A stretch of DNA of 64,000 nucleotides from DASVEE01 sp036380735 (lineage in GTDB: Bacteria; Acidobacteriota; Thermoanaerobaculia; Gp7-AA8): contig DASVEE010000006.1 of the NCBI GenBank assembly GCA_036380735.1, forward strand, positions 62,001-126,000. The letters run 5' to 3'. Shown here one piece after another: positions 19,858 to 28,610 of this stretch. Numbering within the stretch: position 1 is the stretch's first letter; every line of letters starts with the position of its first letter. The translations under genes and the position numbers were made by a program. Under the pieces are notes generated by a model. That model did no database searches and was not told the origin of the DNA. It worked only from the letters and a program-made list of their open reading frames with translations.

Positions 19858-22800
19858 TTGAAACGATTGCTCATCGCCATGCTGTTTCTGACGGTTTCGG
19901 TTTCTGCACAGACGGCAGCGAAGAAGAAGTTCGATCCGGCTGAGGACATCAACAAGCCGCGAGCCGATGCGAGGAAGGTCAACTTCACGGTGAGTGAGGG
20001 GACGTGGATGTCCGTCGACCTCTCGCCCGATGGCACGACCCTCCTTTTCGACCTCCTCGGCGACATCTACACGATGCCGGTGGCGGGCGGAAAGGCGACG
20101 GCCATCACGCGCGGACCGGCGTTCGACTGGCATCCGCGTTACTCGCCGGATGGGAAGACGATCGCGTTCACCACCGACCGCAGCGGGATCGACAACCTCT
20201 GGCTGATGAGCGCCGACGGGAAGAATCCGCGTTCGCTGACGGCGGAGAAGGACGAGTACGTGCGCTCCGCGACGTGGTCGCCCGACGGCAACTACCTCGT
20301 GGCGCGAAAAGAGACCGGGAAGCGCGGCGGCATCCCGCCCGTGGAGCTGTGGATGTACCACGTCCACGGCGGCTCGGGCGTGAAGCTGACGAGCTCCGAC
20401 GAGATGAACAACGCGTCGGGGCCGGCGTTCTCGCCGGATGGCCGCTACCTCTATTTCTCCGGCCGCAACCAGGGCTTCAGCTACGCGCCCGACGTCTCGC
20501 GCGGTCTGTGGCAGGTCTACCGGTACGACCGCCAGACCGGGAACACCATTCAACTGACGTCGGGCTACGGCGGCGCGGTGCGGCCGGCGATCTCGCCCGA
20601 CGGGAAGTCGATGGTCTTCGTGAGCCGCCGCGATGCCTCGTCGGTGCTCATCGTGCGCGATCTCGCGCGCGGCTCGGAGCGCATCGTGGCGCGCGACGTC
20701 ACCCGCGACGAGCAGGAAGGCTTCGCGCAGCAGGACCTGTGGCCGCCGTACGCGCTCTCTCGCGACGGCAACACGATCTATTTTGCCAATCGCGGAAAGA
20801 TCACCCGCCTCGATGTAGCCTCCGGCGCAAGCCAGCCGATCGCGTTCACCGCGGATGTGGAGCAGTACCTCGCTCCGCGAGTGGCGTGGCAGGAGAAGGT
20901 GGAGACCGGACCCGTTCGCGCGCGCATTCTGCGGTGGGCGAGCCAGACTCCCGACGGCAGCGCTGTCGTCTTCGATGCGTTCGGCCGCATCTGGATGCAG
21001 CGCATCTCGGGCGGCAAAGCAGCCGGCGAGCCGCAGCGGATCACCGGCGACGGCGGCCCGAGCCGCGAATACTCGCCGTCCGTTTCGCCCGACGGACAGT
21101 GGGTCGCGTACGTCACGTGGAGTGACGCCGAAGGCGGTCACGTGTGGAAGACGCGCTTGAACAATGGCGCGCCGAGCTCCGCGACGCCTCCGGTACGCCT
21201 CACCACCATCCCCGGTCACTATGCGAATCCCGAGTGGTCGCCCGACGGACAGCGCCTCGTGCTGATTCAGGGCAGCGGTCTCGAGTTCCGCGGCCGCCAG
21301 CCGGAGGAAGAGCAGTTCTTCGACATCCGCTGGCTGCCTGCTGCCGGCGGTGAAGCGCAGTTCATCGCCAACGTGAAGATCGCGGAGACGTTCCGCTTCC
21401 ACCCCCAGGCGTGGTGGAGCCGCGACGGATCGCGCGTCTACTATCGCGACTACATCGAGCCGGCGAAACGCACGGACGATCCGAAGAACGAGCTCGTCTC
21501 GGTGCGGCTCGACGGCACGGACAAGAAGCGCCTGCTGCGCTTCCCCGCGATCGGCGACCTCGTGCCGTCACCCGACGAGCAGTGGGTCGCGTTCACCTCG
21601 CGCGACAACGTGTATGTCGCCGCGCTGCCGAACCTCGTCATGAAAGATCCACCCGAGGTCGGAGTGAAGGAAGGCTCGGTGCCGGTCTGGCGTCTCTCGG
21701 AAAACGCCGGCGGCTATGTCGACTGGGCCGACAACGGGAAGACGATCACCTGGACCGCGGGCGGCACCTTCCATCGGCTGCCGCTGCAGAGCGCGATCGC
21801 CTTCGTCGAGGAAGAGCGGCGCAAGGCGGAGGCGAAGGCCAAAGCTGGCGACGACGCCGACAAGAAGAGCAAAGACAAGGCGACGAAAGCGTCCATCGAC
21901 AAGGCGACCGACGAGCCGAAGCTGAAGGTGCCGCGCTCGGAAGCGATCGCCATCTCGTTGACGCGGCCGCGGGCGATGCCGTCCGGCAGCTTCGTCGTGC
22001 GCAACGCGCGCATCATCACCATGCGCGGCGATGAAGTGATCGAGCGGGGCGACGTCGTCGTGACGAACAACCGCATCGCCGCGGTGGGCGAGGCGGGGAA
22101 GGTGAGTGTCCCCGCCGGAGCGCGCGAGCTCGATGGCAGCGGCAAGACCATTATCCCCGGCCTCATCGACAGCCACGCGCATCTGCACTACTCCGGTCTC
22201 GAGATTTTCCCGGAGACGAAGTGGGAGTACGCCGCGAATCTCGCGTACGGCGTGACGACGACCTACGATCCGTCCGCGCCGTCGCTCGATGTCTTCGCCC
22301 AGGCGGAGATGGTCGAGGCGGGCCTCATGATCGGTCCGCGGATCTACTCATCGGGCGATGTCTTGTACGGCGGTCAGCAGACCGACATCTTTGCCGAGGT
22401 GAATGATCTGGAGGATGCGCGGCGGCAGGTGCGGCGGATGAAGTCGTATGGCGCGCGCATGATCAAGGTGTACCAGCAACCGCGGCGTGCGCAGCGTCTC
22501 TGGTTCGCGGAGGCCGCGCGCGACGAGAAGATGCTGCTCACCGCGGAAGGCGCCGGTGAGCTGTCCACCGATCTGACCATGGCCATTGACGGCTACACCG
22601 CGTTCGAGCATTCGCTGCCGGTCGAGCTGAAACAGGATGCGGTGCAGTTGATCGCGAAGTCGGGCACGCACTACACCCCGACGCTGCTCGTGTCGTACGG
22701 CGGACCGTGGGGCGAGCAGTACTTCTGGCAGACGCAGACCGGCGCTCACGACGATCCGAAGCTGCGCCGTTTCGTGCCGCACTTCTTCCTCGACGAGCGG

Positions 22801-23238
22801 ACGCGCCGCCATGTGTGGATCGATCCCTCGGAGTATCACTTCCCGGCCGTGGCCCGCGGCGTGGCCGACGTCGCCCGAGCGGGCGGCAACGTCTCGCTTG
22901 GCGCGCATGGCCAGTTGCAGGGCCTCGGACCGCATTGGGAGATGTGGGCGATGGCGGGGGAGGGCGGTTCCGGAAACGCGCTCACGCCGCATCAGGCGCT
23001 GAAGGCCTCGACGATCCAGGCCGCCGACAAGATCGGCTTCGCGCCGGACCTCGGCTCGATCGAAGAGGGCAAGCTCGCCGACTTCGTCGTCCTCGACGCG
23101 AATCCGCTGCAGGACATCCACAACAGCACGCGCGCGCGACTGGTGGTCAAGAACGGCGAGGTGTACGACGCGGAGACGCTCGCGCGGATCTGGCCGACGG
23201 AGCAGCCGTTGCCGCGGTTCTTCTGGGCGGATCGGTAA
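19858..23238 (+). CDS. secreted TolB-propeller amidohydrolase
   Basis: A 1126-residue exported protein. The signal peptide (LLIAMLFLTVSVSAQ) is followed by a TolB/PD40 beta-propeller (about 45-640, repeated S-P-D-G and W-S-P-D motifs), a Lys/Asp-rich linker (about 645-690), and an amidohydrolase TIM-barrel domain (about 715-1110) with the metal motif S-H-A-H-L-H and E-E-G-K-L-A-D-F-V-V-L near the end. Family members hydrolyse amide or cyclic imide bonds in the periplasm, and the propeller probably presents substrates. The start is TTG with a CGGAGGA box about 9 nt upstream. It is divergent from the sigma factor. Confidence 0.85.
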   Translation: MKRLLIAMLFLTVSVSAQTAAKKKFDPAEDINKPRADARKVNFTVSEGTWMSVDLSPDGTTLLFDLLGDIYTMPVAGGKATAITRGPAFDWHPRYSPDGKTIAFTTDRSGIDNLWLMSADGKNPRSLTAEKDEYVRSATWSPDGNYLVARKETGKRGGIPPVELWMYHVHGGSGVKLTSSDEMNNASGPAFSPDGRYLYFSGRNQGFSYAPDVSRGLWQVYRYDRQTGNTIQLTSGYGGAVRPAISPDGKSMVFVSRRDASSVLIVRDLARGSERIVARDVTRDEQEGFAQQDLWPPYALSRDGNTIYFANRGKITRLDVASGASQPIAFTADVEQYLAPRVAWQEKVETGPVRARILRWASQTPDGSAVVFDAFGRIWMQRISGGKAAGEPQRITGDGGPSREYSPSVSPDGQWVAYVTWSDAEGGHVWKTRLNNGAPSSATPPVRLTTIPGHYANPEWSPDGQRLVLIQGSGLEFRGRQPEEEQFFDIRWLPAAGGEAQFIANVKIAETFRFHPQAWWSRDGSRVYYRDYIEPAKRTDDPKNELVSVRLDGTDKKRLLRFPAIGDLVPSPDEQWVAFTSRDNVYVAALPNLVMKDPPEVGVKEGSVPVWRLSENAGGYVDWADNGKTITWTAGGTFHRLPLQSAIAFVEEERRKAEAKAKAGDDADKKSKDKATKASIDKATDEPKLKVPRSEAIAISLTRPRAMPSGSFVVRNARIITMRGDEVIERGDVVVTNNRIAAVGEAGKVSVPAGARELDGSGKTIIPGLIDSHAHLHYSGLEIFPETKWEYAANLAYGVTTTYDPSAPSLDVFAQAEMVEAGLMIGPRIYSSGDVLYGGQQTDIFAEVNDLEDARRQVRRMKSYGARMIKVYQQPRRAQRLWFAEAARDEKMLLTAEGAGELSTDLTMAIDGYTAFEHSLPVELKQDAVQLIAKSGTHYTPTLLVSYGGPWGEQYFWQTQTGAHDDPKLRRFVPHFFLDERTRRHVWIDPSEYHFPAVARGVADVARAGGNVSLGAHGQLQGLGPHWEMWAMAGEGGSGNALTPHQALKASTIQAADKIGFAPDLGSIEEGKLADFVVLDANPLQDIHNSTRARLVVKNGEVYDAETLARIWPTEQPLPRFFWADR

Positions 23239-23245
23239 CGGAGTG

Positions 23246-23390
23246 AGGGGAACGATAGGACGAATAGGACCTATGGGACGAATGGGACGAATGGGACGAA
23301 TGGGACCGAGTTGTCGGTGACCGTCCGCCGACGCGCAGCGTTCCCATTTGTCCTATCTGTCCTATCCGTCCCATTCGTCCTATCGTTCCC
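23246..23390. repeat. large inverted nonamer repeat
   Basis: At least six purine-sense units (GGACGAATAGGACCTATG and similar, 23250-23307) and six pyrimidine-sense units (GTCCTATCTGTCCTATCC and similar, 23348-23388) form opposing arms between two plus-strand genes, directly after the amidohydrolase stop. Confidence 0.85.
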
Positions 23391-23493
23391 CGTGCCTGCC
23401 TCCGCAGGCTGACGCCGGCGCGGCCTTGGTTGTACAGTGACGTCCGCAGGTCCCTGATTCGGTGTGCTTCGAAGCCGTGGGAGGAGTGTGCAC

Positions 23494-24897
23494 GTGGAGA
23501 CGTCGCGACAGAATGAGCGGGAGCTGCGTGGATTGGTCGAACGGATCAGCCGCGGCGACTGCGTGCTGGTCCTCGGGCCGCGCGTCGCGGTCCGTCCCGA
23601 TGATCCCGGCCGCGAGCCGCTCGACAGTCTGCTGGCCCGGGAGCTGGTCGAGTCGCTCGGCGTGACGGGCCCCGAGGGCGCGTCTGCCGGGATGAACCTC
23701 CATCGCGCGGCCGACCTTCACTACCGCACGCTGCACGACCGCGTGGAGCTCGACGTCGCGGTGCAGGACTTTTACGAACGCGAGGCCGGCGCCACGACCG
23801 ACTTTCATCGCGACCTCGCGAAGCTGCCGTTCCGGCTGTGCATCTCCGCGTCGCCGGACAGCCTGATGCTGAACGCGCTCGCGGCGACGGAAGGGAAGAC
23901 GCCGCAGAAGGGGTACTACGCCTTCCGCCCCGTCGCTACGCCGCGCCTCGCCACGCCCACCGCGGAACGGCCGATCGTCTATCACCTCTTCGGCCATCAC
24001 GAGGAGGCGAAGTCGCTGGTGCTCACGGAAGGCGACCTGATCGAGTTTCTCGTCGCCGTCGTGCGAGGAGCTCCCGCCGTGCCGGACCAGGTGCGCTCGA
24101 TTCTGGCCGATCCCGCCGCGTCGTTTCTGTTCATCGGCTTCGGCTTTCACAACTGGTATCTGCGCGTGCTGCTGCAGGTGATGCATGTGTACGGGCATCA
24201 GAGCAAGGCCATCGCGTTCGAAGACACGCACTTCTTCGATCATCCCGAGCGCGAACAGGTGGTGGGCTTCTTTTCCGGCGACCGGCTGATCGAGTTCCGG
24301 CCGCTGGAGTGGGAGACGTTTGCGAGGCAGCTCTCCGCCGCGTACGAGACCAGCGGCCGCAAACGAGCGCAGGCCGCGCCGGCGTCCGTGTCCGTGCAGC
24401 CGCAGCCTTCGTCGGAGAAGATGCCGCTCGCGTTCATCAGCTATGCGAGCGAGAACCGCGATCGCGTCGAGGAGTTGATGGCGAAGCTGCAGGCGCGGGG
24501 CATCAACGTCTGGCAGGACCGGCAGGACCTCCGCGCCGGTGACGACTGGAACCAGAAACTGATCCGCGTCATCCAGAAGATGGTCGACTACGTCATCGTC
24601 CTGCAGACCGACGAGATGCTCTCCCGCACGGAAGGCGTCTTCCATCGCGAGATCAAGGAAGCGGCAGTGCGGCAGTCGGGGATGTCGGAGTACGACGGCG
24701 AGAAACTCCGCTTTCTGATTCCGGTCCGGTGTGGCGCGTGCGGGACGCTCAGCGATCTGAAAAACCGCCACGTCATCGACGTCGACGCACCGGGCGGCGA
24801 AGACGCGCTGGCGGACTCGATCCTCGAGGACTGGCGGAACCGCATGGCCTTGATCGCTCGAGCGAATGCATCCGGGCGGTCGAAGGCCGTCGCCTGA
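23494..24897 (+). CDS. SIR2-like - TIR domain protein (predicted NADase effector)
   Basis: A 467-residue cytosolic protein. Residues 20-285 are SIR2_2-like (C-V-L-V-L-G-P-R; S-L-V-L-T-E-G-D; F-L-F-I-G-F-G-F-H-N-W). The usual Asn motif T-T-N-Y-D reads S-A-S-P-D, and the usual L-H-G reads L-F-G, so this half may bind rather than cleave NAD. Residues 310-450 are a TIR domain (A-F-I-S-Y-A-S-E-N; BB loop D-L-R-A-G-D-D-W; a Glu in F-H-R-E-I-K-E) that probably hydrolyses NAD or makes a signal nucleotide. The GTG at 23494 is chosen because GGGAGGAG sits 7 nt upstream. Its stop overlaps the next ATG (TGATG), so it is coupled to the nSTAND gene. Confidence 0.85.
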   Translation: METSRQNERELRGLVERISRGDCVLVLGPRVAVRPDDPGREPLDSLLARELVESLGVTGPEGASAGMNLHRAADLHYRTLHDRVELDVAVQDFYEREAGATTDFHRDLAKLPFRLCISASPDSLMLNALAATEGKTPQKGYYAFRPVATPRLATPTAERPIVYHLFGHHEEAKSLVLTEGDLIEFLVAVVRGAPAVPDQVRSILADPAASFLFIGFGFHNWYLRVLLQVMHVYGHQSKAIAFEDTHFFDHPEREQVVGFFSGDRLIEFRPLEWETFARQLSAAYETSGRKRAQAAPASVSVQPQPSSEKMPLAFISYASENRDRVEELMAKLQARGINVWQDRQDLRAGDDWNQKLIRVIQKMVDYVIVLQTDEMLSRTEGVFHREIKEAAVRQSGMSEYDGEKLRFLIPVRCGACGTLSDLKNRHVIDVDAPGGEDALADSILEDWRNRMALIARANASGRSKAVA

Positions 24898-27800
24898 TGA
24901 GCGCAGGCTTCGAAAAATGGGACTCCTGGTATGTCCCGGTGCCTCCCGGCGAATCGCGCAGAAGGTATCCGGGCACAGGTCCGTTCGGGCCCGAGGATGC
25001 GGCGCTCTTCTTCGGCCGCGACCGGGAGACGGAGGAGCTCTACCTCCGCACCCTGAGCGTTCCGCTGCTGCTGCAGTTCGGCCGGTCCGGCCTCGGCAAG
25101 ACGTCGCTGCTGCAGGCCGGGCTCTTTCCGATGCTTCGAGCCAAGGCGTTTCTCCCGGTCATGATCCGTCTCAACGATTCGCGCGAGTCGTTGACGGACG
25201 CGGTGGCACGGTCGATCCGCGAGAGCGCGTTGAACGACGGCGTCGACTTCGACGACACCACGCCTGCCGGGCTGTGGGAGTTGCTCGTCACGACCACCGC
25301 GTGGCGCGAGGACCTCTTGCTCACGCCCGTACTGGTGTTCGATCAGTTCGAGGAGGTCTTCACTCTTCGTGACCAGGCGTTCCGCGACGAGCTCGCGGCG
25401 GAGCTGGGCGCGCTGGCCACCGGCATTCCGCCCGAGCGCCTCAGCGCAGCACAATCAGCGCCCGCAGCGCCCGGCGCACAAGTCGCCCGTCCCGAGGTGA
25501 AGCTGCTGATCAGTCTCAAGGAGACGCACCTCGGTGCGCTCGAGCAGTTCAGCGCCAGCATTCCGCGGCTCTTTCAGGAGCGCTTGCGGCTGGAGTCGTT
25601 GTCGGAGCGCGACGCGCGCGACGCAATCATCCAGCCGGCGAAGCTCGAAGCGAAGAGCGGCGAGCTCCCGTACTGGACGAAGCCGTTCTCCTACGACGAG
25701 CAGTTGCTCGAGAGCATGCTGACGTACCTGAAGGGGCGCTCCGAAGTGATCGAGACGTTCCAGCTCCAGTTACTCTGCCGGCACGCCGAGGGGATCGCGC
25801 AGCGGAAGGAATCGGCACGGAGCGCGACCGAAGGCGCGCCGGTCACGCTCACCTTGGACGACTTCCGAGGCAACAACGCATTTGGCGTCGTCCTCTCGAA
25901 CTTCTATCGCGACGTGCTGCTGCAGATTGGCTCACCGGGCGAGCGCCGGCGGGCAGCGGCGTTGTGCGAAGAGGGCCTGCTCGGCTCGGCGGGGCAGCGC
26001 CTCATGCTCGAAAAGAAGCAGATCCTCCTCGACTATGGCATCTCGGAGCGCACGCTCGAAGTGCTGGGACGCGAGCGCCTCGTGCGCGAGGAGCGCCGGC
26101 TGGAAAGCACGTTCTACGAGCTGAGTCACGACCGCATCGCGGAGTCTGTTTTTGCGGCGCGCAGCGACAAGCTGCCGAAGCCGGTGAAACGCGCGCTCGC
26201 GGCGGTGCTGCTGCTCGCGGCGCTGCTGGTCATGGGTGTACTCGTCGTTTCGAACAGGACGGTGCAGAAAGAACGCGACAGCGCCGAGAACCTCCTCGGC
26301 TTTCTCCTCGGCGAGCGGTTTCTCGGCGAGGTGCGCGACGTCGGCCGCAGCACGCTGCTGCTGCAGGTGCAGGAGGAGGTCGATCGCCGCGACGTGGGCC
26401 TGAGCAGCGCGTTGAATCGCGGGCTCTCTCTGCGCAATCGCGGAGAGATCCGGCGCACCGAGGGGAACGTCGCCGAGGCGGCGAGCCTGTTCCTCGCGTC
26501 GTTGAAGGCGTTCGAGAGCGCTCGCAATCATCCCGGCGCTCCCCGCGAGATCGCCCGTGCGCACGATCGCCTCGGCAATGCGCTCCTGACCCAGGGAAAA
26601 CTCACCGAGGCGCTCCCTTACATCGAGGGCGCCGACAAGTATTGGCGCATCGTCGCGAACACCACGGGGCCGGTGGACGTCGTGCGAGGCGATTGCACGA
26701 GCATGGCCGAAAGCCTCGTCACGACGGTCGAGGTGAGGACGCGCATGGGAGACTCCGCGCGCGCTCTCGCCGATCTCGAGCGGACGTTCACGATCCTGTC
26801 GGAGCTGATGTTCGGCCGCGGTCAGGCGCCGCCCGAATGCGGTTCGATGGCGGAGCAGGCGGCGCCTTATCCCGATCCGAATGCCATGCAGGCCCTCACG
26901 CGCGCCGCGCTCGCACGGGCAGTCATCTTTTCGTCGCTGGAAGACCATGAAGGAGCGGCCGCGCTCGCGGAGCAGGCGAGATTGCTGCGGCCTTCGTCGA
27001 TCTCCGCGCGCCAGACGGCGCTGCTCACGCTCGCGGCGCGCGGCGACGTGCGCCGCGCAGCGTCACCGGGAACCGCGCTGGCCGATTATCGGAGAGTGCT
27101 CGCGGAAGCCGAGGAGCTGCGGCGGTCCGATCCTGACGACCGTCTGTGGCAGCGCGAGCGCGCCGCCTCGCAGTTGTTCGTCAGCGCGGGAATCGTCGCG
27201 TGCAACGAGAAGCCGGGCTCCTGCGCTCCCATGCCCTCGCTCGACGACGCCGAAGGGCTGGTGCTGGAGGCGATTGCCGCCTTGCGCGCGCTGGCGGCGG
27301 TCGACCGGACGAACATGTCGCTGCAGGAGGATCTCGTCCGCGCCGCACAGGCGCATTCCGCGATTCTGGCGTTGCGGGGTGGTCACGCCGCCGAGCGGCT
27401 CTCCGTCATCCGCGCCGCGCAGCGCGTGCGCGACCAGTCGGTGCGCGACCGCAACGACGCCGGCACCGAGCAAACCGCGGTGCACCTCCTCGGCGAGGAG
27501 GCCGCCATTCTCCTGGAGCTCGGCCGTCTGCCCGAAGCACGGGAGACGCTGCGGCGCGCGATCGATCGAGCCACGAAACTGGTCGATGCTCATCCGGAGA
27601 AGGCGCTCTACTTCCGCACGCTGGCCGCGACGTGGGCGCGCGAAGCAGCGCTTCGGCGCCAGGCCGGAGATTCGAAGGGCGCGGCTGCCGCATCCGAAGA
27701 GGAGCAGCGCGCGACGGCGAGGTTCGATGCGCTTTCGCGGAAACATGTCGCTGCGTCCGCGGCTCTGCGCGATCGCGGGATGGCTCATGTCGCCGCAGCG

Positions 27801-28601
27801 TCGCAGCTCCTGCGGACGGACTCCGCGGATTACGCTGCCGCGACTCGCGAGCTCTTTGCTGCCGAATCGGCCTTCCGCGAAGCCGTCCGCCGGCGCCCCG
27901 CTTCGTACGGAACGTACGACGAGCTTCGCAACGTCTACGACCGGCTGCAGCGGACCGAGGAGCGACTCGGCAGAAAAAAGGAACGGCTCGAGGCTCTCAG
28001 CGCGTCGATGCACGCGGCCCAGCTCGCGGCGTGGCTCGCGCCCGATTCGGCGCAGGGTGCGATGAACAACAGGCTGCTCGAAGCACGCAATGTCTTCGCG
28101 CAGGCTCTCATCGCCGAGAAGGACCGAAAGAGCGACGAGGCGGCCCTCGGACTGCTGCAGGAGGCCGTGGTGGTGGCCGACAGCCTGGTGCAGCGGGAGC
28201 CCGACAATCCCGACTATCGATTCTCCCTCGCCGATGCGAAGTGCAGCCTCGGCATGGTGCGCCGCCATCTCGACGCGGCGGGATGGGAGAACGCCATCCG
28301 CAGCGGCTTGATCGACGTGCGGCGAGCGGTGGCGCTCGCCCCCACGAGAGTCGAGTTTCGCACGAAGCAAGCCTCCTGGCGCCGGTACCTCGGTCAGGAG
28401 CTCATGAAGAACGAAGGCGAGCAGGAACGCGCCCGGGCTGAGCTCGCGCTCGCGCTGCAAGGCTACGAGGAAGCCGCTCGCCTCGATCCGGAAAACTCCG
28501 CGGCACAGCACGGAATCCGCGAGGTGCGCGCCTCGATCGACGCCGCGGGCGGAGCCGCGGTTCCGGGGAGCAGGGAACGTGAGCGACGCGAGGGCCAATG
28601 A
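24897..28601 (+). CDS. nSTAND NTPase with TM helix and TPR repeats
   Basis: A 1234-residue STAND-type sensor ATPase (nSTAND1-like). The P-loop is at residues 62-70 (G-R-S-G-L-G-K-T-S) and Walker B near 145-153 (V-L-V-F-D-Q-F-E-E). A helical and winged-helix region runs to about 420, ending with the typical L-S-H-D-R-I-A-E. One transmembrane helix lies near 430-450 (A-A-V-L-L-L-A-A-L-L), followed by about 750 residues of TPR-like repeats that would recognise a trigger. TGATG coupling to the SIR2-TIR gene makes a sensor plus effector pair like known STAND immune systems (Avs and related). The trigger cannot be read from sequence. Confidence 0.85.
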   Translation: MSAGFEKWDSWYVPVPPGESRRRYPGTGPFGPEDAALFFGRDRETEELYLRTLSVPLLLQFGRSGLGKTSLLQAGLFPMLRAKAFLPVMIRLNDSRESLTDAVARSIRESALNDGVDFDDTTPAGLWELLVTTTAWREDLLLTPVLVFDQFEEVFTLRDQAFRDELAAELGALATGIPPERLSAAQSAPAAPGAQVARPEVKLLISLKETHLGALEQFSASIPRLFQERLRLESLSERDARDAIIQPAKLEAKSGELPYWTKPFSYDEQLLESMLTYLKGRSEVIETFQLQLLCRHAEGIAQRKESARSATEGAPVTLTLDDFRGNNAFGVVLSNFYRDVLLQIGSPGERRRAAALCEEGLLGSAGQRLMLEKKQILLDYGISERTLEVLGRERLVREERRLESTFYELSHDRIAESVFAARSDKLPKPVKRALAAVLLLAALLVMGVLVVSNRTVQKERDSAENLLGFLLGERFLGEVRDVGRSTLLLQVQEEVDRRDVGLSSALNRGLSLRNRGEIRRTEGNVAEAASLFLASLKAFESARNHPGAPREIARAHDRLGNALLTQGKLTEALPYIEGADKYWRIVANTTGPVDVVRGDCTSMAESLVTTVEVRTRMGDSARALADLERTFTILSELMFGRGQAPPECGSMAEQAAPYPDPNAMQALTRAALARAVIFSSLEDHEGAAALAEQARLLRPSSISARQTALLTLAARGDVRRAASPGTALADYRRVLAEAEELRRSDPDDRLWQRERAASQLFVSAGIVACNEKPGSCAPMPSLDDAEGLVLEAIAALRALAAVDRTNMSLQEDLVRAAQAHSAILALRGGHAAERLSVIRAAQRVRDQSVRDRNDAGTEQTAVHLLGEEAAILLELGRLPEARETLRRAIDRATKLVDAHPEKALYFRTLAATWAREAALRRQAGDSKGAAAASEEEQRATARFDALSRKHVAASAALRDRGMAHVAAASQLLRTDSADYAAATRELFAAESAFREAVRRRPASYGTYDELRNVYDRLQRTEERLGRKKERLEALSASMHAAQLAAWLAPDSAQGAMNNRLLEARNVFAQALIAEKDRKSDEAALGLLQEAVVVADSLVQREPDNPDYRFSLADAKCSLGMVRRHLDAAGWENAIRSGLIDVRRAVALAPTRVEFRTKQASWRRYLGQELMKNEGEQERARAELALALQGYEEAARLDPENSAAQHGIREVRASIDAAGGAAVPGSRERERREGQ

Positions 28602-28610
28602 TGCATCGGC

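Noticed and set aside
23246..23390. CRISPR-like or IS end reading of the nonamer repeats
   Set aside because: Unit length is 9 bp without spacers, and no transposase or cas genes are nearby.
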